Part shown: in pieces, positions 1 through 6,794 of the stretch
Layout: every line of letters starts with the position of its first letter
How positions within the stretch are numbered: position 1 is the first letter of the stretch
Assembly: GCA_041687295.1 (NCBI GenBank)
Contig: JAWLCG010000055.1
Location: 1 to 18,248 of the forward strand
DNA from: JAWLCG01 sp041687295
GTDB taxonomy: Bacteria; Planctomycetota; Phycisphaerae; SM23-33; FEN-1343
Direction: 5' to 3'
DNA length: 18,248 bases
The notes under the pieces: generated by a model
Told to the model about the DNA's origin: nothing
The model's input: only the letters and a program-made list of their open reading frames with translations
Databases searched by the model: none
Position numbers and translations under genes: made by a program

Positions 1-1
1 C

Positions 2-85
2 CTTTTGGTGTGCGGCGAGTCATCGCCGCTTTGGCTCGATGGCGGCCCAAGCCAAAGCGGCGATTGCATCGCCGCACTCCAAAAG
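2..85. repeat. Two-unit inverted palindromic repeat (BIME-like)
   Basis: Arms at 2-36 and 50-85 are near-perfect reverse complements around a 13-nt centre. Each arm also contains its own palindrome: GCGGCGA/TCGCCGC at 12-18 and 23-29, and GCGGCGAT/ATCGCCGC at 57-64 and 68-75. The outer ends read CTTTTGG and CCAAAAG and the inner ends TTTGGCT and AGCCAAA. One arm recurs at 9797-9827. This architecture resembles bacterial REP doublets (BIMEs). No transposase is nearby. Confidence 0.75.
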
Positions 86-176
86 CGCGGTCCGCCGATC
101 GCGCGGGGACACCCAGGCCGGCCCGGCCAGGATCGGCAGGGGATCGAGCGGGAGGCCCGGGGGAGAGCCCAAAGAC

Positions 177-199
177 GTGGCTACAAACGCCGTAGCCAC
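177..199. repeat. Short hairpin repeat, copy 1 of 3
   Basis: An 8-bp stem GTGGCTAC/GTAGCCAC with loop AAACGCC, followed by GGCACC. Related copies lie at 7428-7450 and 9892-9914; the 9892 copy shares the preceding GAC and the trailing GGCACC as well. It is a dispersed palindromic repeat in non-coding sequence. Confidence 0.7.
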
Positions 200-252
200 G
201 GCACCCGGACGGCGGTGAATGCGTTGTGCCACTGAGCGGAAGGCCCGGCTGC

Positions 253-287
253 GATGCCCACGGAAGGCATTCCGTGGGCTTGGGTTG
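253..287. repeat. GATGCCCACGGA hairpin repeat, copy 1 of 2
   Basis: A 9-bp stem CCCACGGAA (257-265)/TTCCGTGGG (270-278) with loop GGCA, followed by CTTGGGTTG. The same element is at 17316-17350, differing at one base pair that is replaced by another complementary pair (A265-T270 here, T17328-A17333 there). The rest of 1-327 holds no convincing gene. Confidence 0.75.
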
Positions 288-327
288 AACCCAGCTTGCG
301 GACCCGCAAGGGCAATCGGCGAACGGC

Positions 328-1656
328 CTACGGGGCCGGCCAGCGGTGCGGGGGGGTGGAGAACTCGATCTCGGCGAGGGGTTGCCGGCCGGTGAGCTGG
401 CCCCGCACGGTGGCGGCTGGGCCGATGACGGCCAGGTGGAAGTCCTGGTCGACCAGTCGGCGGGCGGCGGCGTTGACGGCGCACCGGTCGGTCTGCTCGA
501 TGGCGTCCCAGTCGTCCTGGACGGCGTCGGCGCCCAGGCCGGTCCGCAGGGCCTCGGCGTGGTGGTTCAGCACGGCCTGGGGATGGGTGAGCCGAAGCGG
601 CAGCGAGCCGCGACCGTGGCCGCGGGCGATGGCCAGCTCGTCGTCAGTGAAGCCCTCGGCGGCGATCTCGGCGAGGGTCTGCTCGATGAGCTCGAGCATG
701 GCCCGCAGGTTGTCGGCGCGGGTGAACGAGTGGATCATGTAGGCCCCGCCGAGGCGGTGCTCGGGCCAGTGCGAGCCGATGCCGTAGGTGTGCCCCATCC
801 GCTCGCGGACGTTGCGCATGAGGCGTGAGTTGAAGCTGCCCGCCCCGATGAGGTAGTTCGCCAGGCGCAGGGCCACGCGGTCGGCGTCGCCGGCGACCGG
901 GGCCGGGGCCGAGAGGGCGAAGTAGGCCTGGTCCATTTGGGGCTGGTCCATGAGCCACACCCGCTGCGAGGCGGGCCGGGCGGACGGCACGGGCGGCACG
1001 GGCCGGCGGCTGGCTGGCAGGGCCTCCAGCAGCGCCCCGAGGCGGTCGAAGCCGGTCTGGCCGTCGATGTCGCCGCCGATGAGCCCGTAGAGCGGCCCGA
1101 CCGCCGTCAGGGCCCCTCGGCCCAGCTGGTCGGCCCAGCGGTAGCGGGCGCGGCGGAAGGCGGACTCGTCGGGCGGGTGGGCCAGCGGATGGCCGTAGCC
1201 CATCGCCTGCACGCTCGCCAGGGGCCCGAGCACCCGGGCGGGCTGGGCCCACTGCTCGCGCTGCTGGCCGCGATGCGTCTTGCGCAGGCGGGCCCACTGC
1301 GACCTGGGCATCGCGGGGCGGGCGATCTGCTCGGCCAGCATGGCCAGGATGGTGTCGAGGTCCTCGGCCAGGCAGCTGGCCCCGATGGCCCAGTAGTCCG
1401 GGGCGGCCCGGCAGTGGAGGCGGGCGGCCTGGTCGTCCAGCCGCTGGTGCCAGGCGGTCGGCTCGGTGCCGACGGGCCCCTCGGTGAGCAGCCCCGTGGC
1501 CAGGGCGGCCACGCCGGGCCAGTCGGTCGGCTCGTCGAGCAGGCCGCCGCCGCACTGGACCTCGACGAACACCAGCGGCACGCCCGGGCGGGGGCGGCAC
1601 AGCAGCGTGCGGCCAGCCTCGACGTGCCGCTCGACCTGTGGCAGTTGTTCGCTCAT
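328..1656 (-). CDS. M16B family peptidase subunit lacking the zinc site (Arg/Tyr partner)
   Basis: A 442-residue M16 (pitrilysin/mitochondrial processing peptidase) family protein, predicted cytoplasmic because no signal peptide is visible. The N-terminal position of the HxxEH zinc motif reads GVAALATG (about residues 48-55), so all metal-binding residues are absent. The C-terminal domain keeps the substrate-binding Arg/Tyr signature, VRERMGHTYG with R284 and Y291. The start ATG (1656-1654) overlaps the upstream gene's TGA in an ATGA junction, implying translational coupling; an open reading frame extending further upstream merely lies inside the partner gene. In known two-chain M16B enzymes one chain binds zinc and the other supplies this Arg/Tyr pair. 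The natural inference is an obligate heterodimer with the product of 1653-2942. The substrate is unknown. Confidence 0.88.
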   Translation of the reverse strand: MSEQLPQVERHVEAGRTLLCRPRPGVPLVFVEVQCGGGLLDEPTDWPGVAALATGLLTEGPVGTEPTAWHQRLDDQAARLHCRAAPDYWAIGASCLAEDLDTILAMLAEQIARPAMPRSQWARLRKTHRGQQREQWAQPARVLGPLASVQAMGYGHPLAHPPDESAFRRARYRWADQLGRGALTAVGPLYGLIGGDIDGQTGFDRLGALLEALPASRRPVPPVPSARPASQRVWLMDQPQMDQAYFALSAPAPVAGDADRVALRLANYLIGAGSFNSRLMRNVRERMGHTYGIGSHWPEHRLGGAYMIHSFTRADNLRAMLELIEQTLAEIAAEGFTDDELAIARGHGRGSLPLRLTHPQAVLNHHAEALRTGLGADAVQDDWDAIEQTDRCAVNAAARRLVDQDFHLAVIGPAATVRGQLTGRQPLAEIEFSTPPHRWPAP

Positions 1657-2942
1657 CGTCGCCAGACCCTCATCGCCAGGCCCGCCGGCCAGGACCACCA
1701 CGGCGTGTGCTCGGGCTGGACGTCCAGCTCCAGCGTGTTCTCCGGTGCGAACAGCCGCCGGGCCACCTGGCGGACGCGGTCGGGGGTGATCGCCTCCAGG
1801 TCGGCCAGGGCGTCGGCGTAGCGGCGGTAGTCGCCCTCGCGGACCTCGGCCTGGATCAGGCCCTCCATGCGGGCCCGGGCCGAGTAGCCGTCGCCGGCGC
1901 GGTCGCGGCGGAAGCGCTTGAGCTGGCGGGCCAGCTCGCCCTCGTCGGGCCCGTCCTGGGCGAGGCGGTCGCACACCTCGGCGATCGCTTGCCGCCGGGC
2001 CGCGTGACCGCCGGGCGGCAGGAAGCCCCCCACCAGCGCCAGCACGCCCCCGCGGACCAGGGCGAAGTCGCGGCAGGTGGCGAAGACGCACAGTCGGCTG
2101 CGATGCACCAGGCGCTGCTGCAGCGGCGAGCTGCGCCCGCCGGCCAGCAGGGCCTTGATCAACTCGATGGCCGGCAGGTCCTCCTCGGCCGAGGGCTGCA
2201 GCCGATGTACACGCACCGCCAGCGGCACCTGCACCGGCAGGCGGACGGCCTTGTAGCCCTGGGCCACCTCCAACGGCGGCACGGCGTGGGGTGGGGCCTC
2301 GTCGGCGGTCCACGAGCCGAAATGCTCCTCGGCCAGGGCCCGCACGCGGCCAGGCTCGACGGCACCGGCCACGACGCCGAAGACGGTGTCAGGCCGATAC
2401 CAGCGGCGCCAGAACGCCGCCAGGTCGGCCGGGGCGGTCGCCGCGAGGTCCTCCTGTCGGCCCAGCGGGTCCAGGGCGTAGGGGTGCTCGCCGCCGACCT
2501 CCCGCAGGATCCGCCGCAGGGCCCGCGTCATGGGCTGGTTCTCGTACATGCGGAGCTCTTCGAGTACGACGCGGCGCTCCGTGTCGGTGGCCTCGGGCGT
2601 CACGGCGAGCCGCTGGAACCGGTCGGCCTCGAGGGCGAAGACCTCGGCCAGGCCGCTGGCGGGCACGTGGTTCCAGTAGTACGTCATGTCCAGGCCGGTG
2701 CCGGCGTTGCACTGGCCGCCCATCGCCCCGATGCGGGCCGTGTGCTCCCGCGGGCCAAAACGCTCCGAGCCGCGGAACATCATGTGCTCGAGGAAATGGG
2801 CGATGCCGCGGCGGTCCGCGGGTTCCTCGGCCACGCCAACGCGGGCGCAGAAGCCCACCGCCGCCACCGGCGCCGCCCCGTCGGGCGCGACGATGAACCG
2901 CATGCCGTTCTCGAGTGTGAAGGCGGTGATGGGCTCGTTCAT
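1653..2942 (-). CDS. M16B family zinc peptidase, catalytic subunit
   Basis: A 429-residue M16 metallopeptidase. The inverted zinc motif H49-F-L-E52-H53 is followed by the expected downstream glutamate in VVLEE (E128/E129, about 76 residues after H53). The protein has the family's two-domain length (around 420-450 residues) and no signal peptide, so it probably acts in the cytoplasm. The C-terminal domain lacks the usual Arg/Tyr substrate-binding pair: where a family member reads LREKRGLAY this one has LVHRSRLCV, with both key residues changed. The pair is present in the coupled downstream protein (328-1656), so the active enzyme is inferred to be a heterodimer. A promoter (2952-2980) sits so close to the ATG that the leader would be only a few bases long. 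The upstream Shine-Dalgarno is weak (AGCGGA). Confidence 0.92.
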   Translation of the reverse strand: MNEPITAFTLENGMRFIVAPDGAAPVAAVGFCARVGVAEEPADRRGIAHFLEHMMFRGSERFGPREHTARIGAMGGQCNAGTGLDMTYYWNHVPASGLAEVFALEADRFQRLAVTPEATDTERRVVLEELRMYENQPMTRALRRILREVGGEHPYALDPLGRQEDLAATAPADLAAFWRRWYRPDTVFGVVAGAVEPGRVRALAEEHFGSWTADEAPPHAVPPLEVAQGYKAVRLPVQVPLAVRVHRLQPSAEEDLPAIELIKALLAGGRSSPLQQRLVHRSRLCVFATCRDFALVRGGVLALVGGFLPPGGHAARRQAIAEVCDRLAQDGPDEGELARQLKRFRRDRAGDGYSARARMEGLIQAEVREGDYRRYADALADLEAITPDRVRQVARRLFAPENTLELDVQPEHTPWWSWPAGLAMRVWRR

Positions 2943-2951
2943 TCCGCTGTC

Positions 2952-2980
2952 AGCCTAAGTTCCCCAGTTCGCCCCGTCAA
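2952..2980 (-). promoter_or_regulatory. Putative sigma-70-type promoter of the M16 pair
   Basis: Read on the minus strand, TTGACG (2980-2975) is followed after 17 bases by TAGGCT (2957-2952). The predicted transcription start falls about 3 bases before the ATG at 2942, so the mRNA would be almost leaderless. The same -10 hexamer occurs in the divergent promoter at 3068-3073. Confidence 0.45.
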
Positions 2981-3045
2981 GCCAGATTCTATGAAAGGTC
3001 CGCTGGCGGCGGCAGTTGCATCAGAGGAAAAACTGGTTTTGCCCC

Positions 3046-3073
3046 TTTACAGGTTCGCAACCTGTGGTAGGCT
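3046..3073 (+). promoter_or_regulatory. Putative promoter with palindrome in the spacer
   Basis: TTTACA (3046-3051), a 16-base spacer, then TAGGCT (3068-3073). The promoter at 3986-4013 has the same -35 hexamer and spacing. A perfect 7-bp inverted repeat ACAGGTT-CGC-AACCTGT (3049-3065) begins in the -35 box and fills most of the spacer, where a repressor could bind. Directly downstream, GGCTC/GAGCC (about 3070-3085) can pair in the leader. Confidence 0.45.
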
Positions 3074-3154
3074 CGAACGTGAGCCAAGGGGTCCTGTGAG
3101 CAAGGGCCCCCTGAAAAGAGGGACCTTTAGAGCCATTTCAGAGGAGGAGTCACC

Positions 3155-3877
3155 ATGCGGACCACGATGGTGGTTTGTGTACTGCTGGGTCTGCTGTGTG
3201 CGCCGGCGTTGGCCGACACGATCGGCCATATTACCGTCCGCGCCCAGAACGGAGAGCACTGGGGCGAGGTGGAATTCCCCGTCACCATGCCTGCCCACGC
3301 CCAGGAGCGGGTGCAGTGGGCGATGCAGCAGGGCCAGGCGATCCGCTGCCACAACATCCCGGACATGGAACTGGGGCGGATCGAACAGCTCAGCATGGAG
3401 TTGATCGGCGACCCGGCCGTCGGCGTGAACTTCGCCGTGAGCGCCGGCGCTTCGGACACCGTCTTCACCATCACCTCGGCCACGCTGGTCTTCGCGCCGC
3501 TGGCGTCGAGCATCGGCTACGCCTCAGCCGCCGTGACCGTGACGGACCTGGACCTCAACGGCGCCAGCCTGACCGGGCTGCTGGGCGGCAAGGCCTACCA
3601 GGCCACCTTCGACGGCGGCACGCTGTTCGCGAGCCTGATCGATCCGGTGATCGCGCCGGTCGGCGGGCCGATGAACAGCCACGACCGCCTGCCCGTGCTG
3701 CCGACGCTCTGGCAGGCGATGCCCGCCAGCGTCTCGAACATGCAGGGGCAGTTCAGTTTTGCCCTCAGCGCCAACGACTCGGCCAGCGGCACGAGCTACT
3801 TCGAAGTCATCGTGCCCGAGCCGGCCTCGCTGGCCCTGCTGGGCCTGGGTGCGCTGGTCCTGCGCCGCCGCCGGTAG
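3155..3877 (+). CDS. PEP-CTERM sorting domain protein, paralogue A
   Basis: A 240-residue secreted precursor. Residues 1-20 form a signal peptide ending in APALAD. The mature part has no domain I recognise and looks beta-rich. Residues 220-240 are a PEP-CTERM tail: VPEP, a short hydrophobic segment, then RRRR. In characterised systems such tails are handled by an exosortase, with delivery to the cell surface or matrix; no exosortase gene is in this window. The start is fixed by GAGGAGGAG five bases before the ATG. The next gene encodes a clear paralogue of identical length, sharing YASAA, TVTD, LNGASLTG, KAYQA, GGPM and SVS blocks. Each copy has its own promoter, so they are separate transcription units from an old tandem duplication. 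Function unknown. Confidence 0.9.
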   Translation: MRTTMVVCVLLGLLCAPALADTIGHITVRAQNGEHWGEVEFPVTMPAHAQERVQWAMQQGQAIRCHNIPDMELGRIEQLSMELIGDPAVGVNFAVSAGASDTVFTITSATLVFAPLASSIGYASAAVTVTDLDLNGASLTGLLGGKAYQATFDGGTLFASLIDPVIAPVGGPMNSHDRLPVLPTLWQAMPASVSNMQGQFSFALSANDSASGTSYFEVIVPEPASLALLGLGALVLRRRR

Positions 3878-3906
3878 GCGGACCGGCAACTGGGACGCCT
3901 GCCGCG

Positions 3907-3943
3907 ACGCCGATGGCCGTCCACCGGGATCGGCCATCGGCGT
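3907..3943 (+). terminator. Hairpin downstream of PEP-CTERM paralogue A
   Basis: A perfect 12-bp stem, ACGCCGATGGCC (3907-3918) with GGCCATCGGCGT (3932-3943), and a 13-nt loop, 30 bases after the stop codon. No U-tract follows, so it may terminate weakly, stabilise the 3' end, or be a palindromic repeat. Confidence 0.5.
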
Positions 3944-3985
3944 TGTGCAGCCCCCCGGGGCGCGCCGAGGACGCGATTTGAGGCC

Positions 3986-4013
3986 TTTACAGAATCGGGT
4001 TCGGTGCTATCCT
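3986..4013 (+). promoter_or_regulatory. Putative promoter of PEP-CTERM paralogue B
   Basis: TTTACA (3986-3991), 16-base spacer, TATCCT (4008-4013). It matches the paralogue A promoter in -35 sequence and spacing but lacks its spacer palindrome. The leader that follows can form a hairpin GTGCAGG-AGC-CCTGCAC (4017-4033) about 60 bases before the start codon. Confidence 0.5.
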
Positions 4014-4092
4014 GAAGTGCAGGAGCCCTGCACGGCGGCCCCCCCTTGAGCCGGGGCACTTCGAACACATCGACATTGAGGAGGAATGAACC

Positions 4093-4815
4093 ATGCGGTC
4101 TGCCATCGCTGTAGGCTTGCTGATCCTGCTGGGCTGCGGCTCGGCAATGGCGTCTCTGTCGGCCGACTCGATCGTCATCTCCGCCCAGGCCGGCAACGAC
4201 CTGGGCACCCTGGAGATCCCCATCGACATGCCCCTCGACCAGAAGACGCTGTCCTACGTCTTGGCCGAGCCGGTCTCGATCTTCAGCGCGACCAACCCCG
4301 GCCTGCATTTGGGCACGGTGGATGTGCTGACGCTTTCGCTCGATCGCGACCCGAGCGTGAGCCTGGCCTTTGCCCTCACCGCCGGCGGCAGCGACGTCAC
4401 CTTCACCATCACCAGTCCGGTGCTGGGCTTCGCCGCCATCAGCGACCCGGACGCCTACGCCTCGGCCGCCATGACGGTGACCGACCGCAACCTCAACGGC
4501 GCCAGCCTGACCGGCACCTTCGGGGCCGACAAGGCCTACCAGGCCCTCTACAACGCCGGCGACGTCTTCGGCGAGCTGCTCGACCCGCTGGTGGCCCCGC
4601 TGGGCGGCCCGATGAGCGGCTACGAGCGTCTGCCGGGCCTGGCCCCCAACTGGCAGACGATCCCCGGCAGCGTGTCGGCCATCCAGGCCCAGGTCGGCCT
4701 GACCCTCAGCGCCGGCGACATCGCCAGCGGCACCACCACGTTCCAGGTCGTGCCCGAGCCGGCCAGCCTGGCCCTGCTGGCCCTGGGCGGCCTGGCCCTG
4801 CGCCGCCGCCGGTAG
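4093..4815 (+). CDS. PEP-CTERM sorting domain protein, paralogue B
   Basis: A 240-residue secreted precursor, paralogous to the protein at 3155-3877. Signal peptide about residues 1-20 (MRSAIAVGLLILLGCGSAMA). The mature region contains FTITSP, YASAAMTVTD and LNGASLTGTFG, which align without large gaps to the paralogue. The PEP-CTERM tail is at 220-240: VPEPASLALL, then a hydrophobic run and RRRR. GAGGAGGA at 4078-4085 sets the ATG at 4093; a closer ATG at 4086 is in another frame and sits on the ribosome-binding site. The last codons and stop are included in a 173-bp tandem duplication extending downstream, so a copy of the LRRRR-stop end lies in the non-coding region at 4971-4986. Mature function unknown. 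Confidence 0.9.
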   Translation: MRSAIAVGLLILLGCGSAMASLSADSIVISAQAGNDLGTLEIPIDMPLDQKTLSYVLAEPVSIFSATNPGLHLGTVDVLTLSLDRDPSVSLAFALTAGGSDVTFTITSPVLGFAAISDPDAYASAAMTVTDRNLNGASLTGTFGADKAYQALYNAGDVFGELLDPLVAPLGGPMSGYERLPGLAPNWQTIPGSVSAIQAQVGLTLSAGDIASGTTTFQVVPEPASLALLALGGLALRRRR

Positions 4816-4839
4816 CCCGCACAACTGCCCAAAACGCCA

Positions 4840-4876
4840 CCGGCCGAGGCCCGCACCCATCGCGGACCTCGGCCGG
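4840..4876 (+). terminator. Hairpin after PEP-CTERM paralogue B
   Basis: A 10-bp stem CCGGCCGAGG (4840-4849)/CCTCGGCCGG (4867-4876) with a 17-nt loop, followed by TATCTTTC. It lies 25 bases after the stop codon. The T-run is weak. A diverged copy is in duplication unit 2 (about 5012-5050). Confidence 0.45.
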
Positions 4877-4883
4877 TATCTTT

Positions 4884-4969
4884 CGTAGGGCGGGCACGGC
4901 CCGCCGTCGATGGCGCCGGGCCATACCGTGGCGCTCCACGCCCTCGCGGCGGGCGGTGCCCGCCCTACG
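4884..4969. repeat. GTAGGGCGGGC palindromic doublet, copy 1
   Basis: 23-nt arms at 4884-4906 and 4947-4969 pair with a single mismatch around a 40-nt centre. Each arm has its own palindrome, GGCGGGC-ACG-GCCCGCC on the left and GGCGGGC-GGT-GCCCGCC on the right. The ends CGTAGG and CCTACG are shared with the elements at 5060 and 7450, and nearly so at 6795. Confidence 0.75.
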
Positions 4970-5059
4970 CCTGCGCCGCCGCCGGTAGCCCGCACAACCT
5001 GCCCAAAACGCCACCGGCCGAGGCCTGCCCCCGTCGCGGGCCTCAGCCGGTGTCTCTTT

Positions 5060-5145
5060 CGTAGGGCGGGCACGGCCCGCCGTCGATGGCGCCGGGCCAT
5101 GCCGTGGCGCTCCACGTCCTCGCGGCGGGCGGTGCCCGCCCTACG
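5060..5145. repeat. GTAGGGCGGGC palindromic doublet, copy 2
   Basis: Nearly identical to the element at 4884-4969 (arms 5060-5082 and 5123-5145); it arose with the 173-bp tandem duplication. It ends eight bases before the stop codon of the convergent glycoside hydrolase gene. Confidence 0.75.
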
Positions 5146-5152
5146 CGCTGCC

Positions 5153-6511
5153 CTACGCCTGGGCCAGGATGCGCAGGGCGAGGTCCTCGGCGTAGAAGGG
5201 CGAGCGGAACGCATGGCTGCCGCCGGGGTGGTCGAACTGCTCGGCCGCCATCACGTGGCCCATGGCCGGGTGGACCCACTCGGCCCGATAGGACCCCGCC
5301 GGCAGGCCCAGGCCCAGTTCGATCCGGGGGCCCCCGCCGTCGACGTACACAGCGTACTGCCGGCCCGTCTCGGCCAGCACTCGCACGCCGGCGGCCGCCG
5401 ATCCGCCCCCGACGAAGTTGTTGAGCACCTGCTCGGCCGGGCTCATCGCCGGCAGGTCGAAGCCCGCCAGAAACTCCGCCAGCACCCGCAGCTGTCGCCG
5501 CCACTCCGGCCCGCCCCAGCCCGGCGTGTTCGCCGTCGGCGTGCCCTCGCCGGCCGGGTCGCTCGGCGTGAACGAGTAGTCGAGGTGGCTGAACACCCCC
5601 CCACCGGCCAGCATGAAGTGCCACGCCTCGCGCCGGTACGGTGTGGGGCTCTGGCCCTTGAAGCCCGTCTCGTCATCGGCGATGACCTTGCCGAGGTGGT
5701 AGTTGCCCCAGACGGCCGAGGGCTCGGCGTAGTGGAAGCTCACGATGTCCACCGCCTCGTGCAGGTCGGTCACGCGCATGGTGCGGTTGTTGACGTTCTG
5801 GGCGATCAGGTGGCGGTTGGGCAGGCCCTGCTCGGTCTCGACGATCACGTCGATGATGCGGTTCTGCCAGGGCCGGAAGTCCTGCGCGTCGTGCGTGGAG
5901 TAGGGCTCGTTGTGGATCTCGAAGTAGAAGTTGTCGTAGCCGTTGCACTCGGTGACGATCTTGCGGACCATCGCCTCCTGGCTGGCCTGGATGCGGGGGC
6001 AGCCCATGCGGTAGACGTCGTGGCGGTCGGCGGGGTCCTCGGTGTCGTTGACGTTGTTGGCCGGGTGGAACGGGTTCGCCTGCCACAGCCGATCGTTGTA
6101 GAGGAAGCAGAACATCACCAGCTCGACCACAACCCCCTTGCGGGCAGCGTATGACAGAAAATCCCTGAGCCGCGTGAAGTAGGCCTCGTCCCACCGCTCG
6201 AGGTCGAACACGGGCCCTTCCTTCTCACGCAGGGGCCGATCCGCCCGCGCCCACGGCGCGATGAACCGGTCGGGCTGCGGGGCCAGCGTGTTGTCGGCGA
6301 TGCCGAAGCTGCCCGGGATCTCCCGGTAGCTGCCGGTGAAGGTGCGGGTGAGGTTGAGCCCATCGCCGGCCAGGGCGTCGAGGTAGCGCTCGTAGTCGAA
6401 GTCGAGGTTCAGCACCGCCCCGTAGTGCTCGCCCGAACCGACCAGCGCGATGGGTCGGCCCTGGTACTCGAGGTAGTGCGGATTGCGGTCCAGTTGGCGG
6501 ATGGGCGGCAT
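5153..6511 (-). CDS. Clan GH-A type glycoside hydrolase (cellulase-like TIM barrel)
   Basis: A 452-residue protein with a (beta/alpha)8-type glycosidase pattern. FYFEIHNEPY places the candidate acid/base E202 directly after N201, the hallmark Asn-Glu of clan GH-A. DDETGF supplies a candidate nucleophile, E281. Aromatic and acidic residues typical of sugar-binding sites surround these, and a small beta-rich C-terminal region (about 370-452) follows the barrel. No signal peptide is visible, so a cytoplasmic role on imported oligosaccharides is inferred. The start is ATG 6511: AAGGAG (6523-6518) is six bases upstream, whereas the in-frame GTG at 6529 would place that site inside the coding region. 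A promoter lies at 6550-6578. The exact GH family and substrate are not determined. Confidence 0.85.
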   Translation of the reverse strand: MPPIRQLDRNPHYLEYQGRPIALVGSGEHYGAVLNLDFDYERYLDALAGDGLNLTRTFTGSYREIPGSFGIADNTLAPQPDRFIAPWARADRPLREKEGPVFDLERWDEAYFTRLRDFLSYAARKGVVVELVMFCFLYNDRLWQANPFHPANNVNDTEDPADRHDVYRMGCPRIQASQEAMVRKIVTECNGYDNFYFEIHNEPYSTHDAQDFRPWQNRIIDVIVETEQGLPNRHLIAQNVNNRTMRVTDLHEAVDIVSFHYAEPSAVWGNYHLGKVIADDETGFKGQSPTPYRREAWHFMLAGGGVFSHLDYSFTPSDPAGEGTPTANTPGWGGPEWRRQLRVLAEFLAGFDLPAMSPAEQVLNNFVGGGSAAAGVRVLAETGRQYAVYVDGGGPRIELGLGLPAGSYRAEWVHPAMGHVMAAEQFDHPGGSHAFRSPFYAEDLALRILAQA

Positions 6512-6549
6512 GGGCAGCTCCTTTTTCACGGTTGGAATTCCCGGAGCCG

Positions 6550-6578
6550 TTCATACCGCAGACGCCGGCCGAACGCAA
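6550..6578 (-). promoter_or_regulatory. Putative promoter of the glycoside hydrolase gene
   Basis: On the minus strand, TTGCGT (6578-6573), 17 bases, then TATGAA (6555-6550). The expected transcription start near 6543 leaves a leader of about 30 bases containing the AAGGAG ribosome-binding site. Confidence 0.5.
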
Positions 6579-6621
6579 TGGCGGCGGGGGGAGGTCTTAG
6601 GACGGCCACAGAGGACCCAGC

Positions 6622-6701
6622 GCGGGCTTCGCCCGCAACCCAACCTGAATCCGGAACGCGGCCCGGTGGCCCAGAAGAAACAGCGCGGGGGCTCTGCCCC
6701 C
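6622..6701. repeat. Two short GC hairpins in non-coding DNA
   Basis: GCGGGC-TTC-GCCCGC (6622-6636) and GGGGGC-TCT-GCCCCC (6687-6701). These compact palindromes lie in the 343-base gap between the glycoside hydrolase and hicB, which otherwise contains no gene I can support. They may be repeats rather than terminators; no T-run follows either. Confidence 0.5.
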
Positions 6702-6794
6702 ACACCCCCGGGATTTATCGCTTTGGGCCTCCGGCATGGGATGGGCTCACGCCCCTGCCGACCGGCCGGGCCCGAGGACGGACGGCTTGGAGAG

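Larger units (their letters stand above)
4798..5146 (+). repeat. Two-unit tandem duplication, period 173-175 bp
   Basis: Unit 1 (4798-4970) starts in the last codons of PEP-CTERM paralogue B; unit 2 (4971-5146) repeats it with few changes, beginning with the same 27 bases across the stop codon. Each unit holds a CCGGCCGAGG-type hairpin and a GTAGGGCGGGC palindromic element. A third start, CCCTACGCCTG, appears at 5151-5161, overlapping the end of the glycoside hydrolase gene. Confidence 0.85.

Noticed and set aside
328..2313. 661-codon open frame covering the second M16 gene
   Set aside because: Its first ~219 codons are an Arg/Pro/Gly-rich shadow inside the upstream M16 gene; the coupled ATG at 1656 is the real start.
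3047..3065. T-arm-like tRNA fragment (stem ACAGG/CCTGT with 7-base loop TTCGCAA)
   Set aside because: No acceptor, D or anticodon arm can be formed around it and the loop lacks the conserved A; it is better explained as a palindrome in a promoter spacer.
1638..3404. 588-codon plus-strand open frame
   Set aside because: It is antisense to the M16 gene at 1653-2942 and has no recognisable domain; long antisense frames are expected at this GC content.
4086..4988. 300-codon frame overlapping PEP-CTERM paralogue B
   Set aside because: Its ATG lies on the ribosome-binding site of the real gene and the translation is low-complexity; the 4093 frame has a signal peptide and PEP-CTERM tail.
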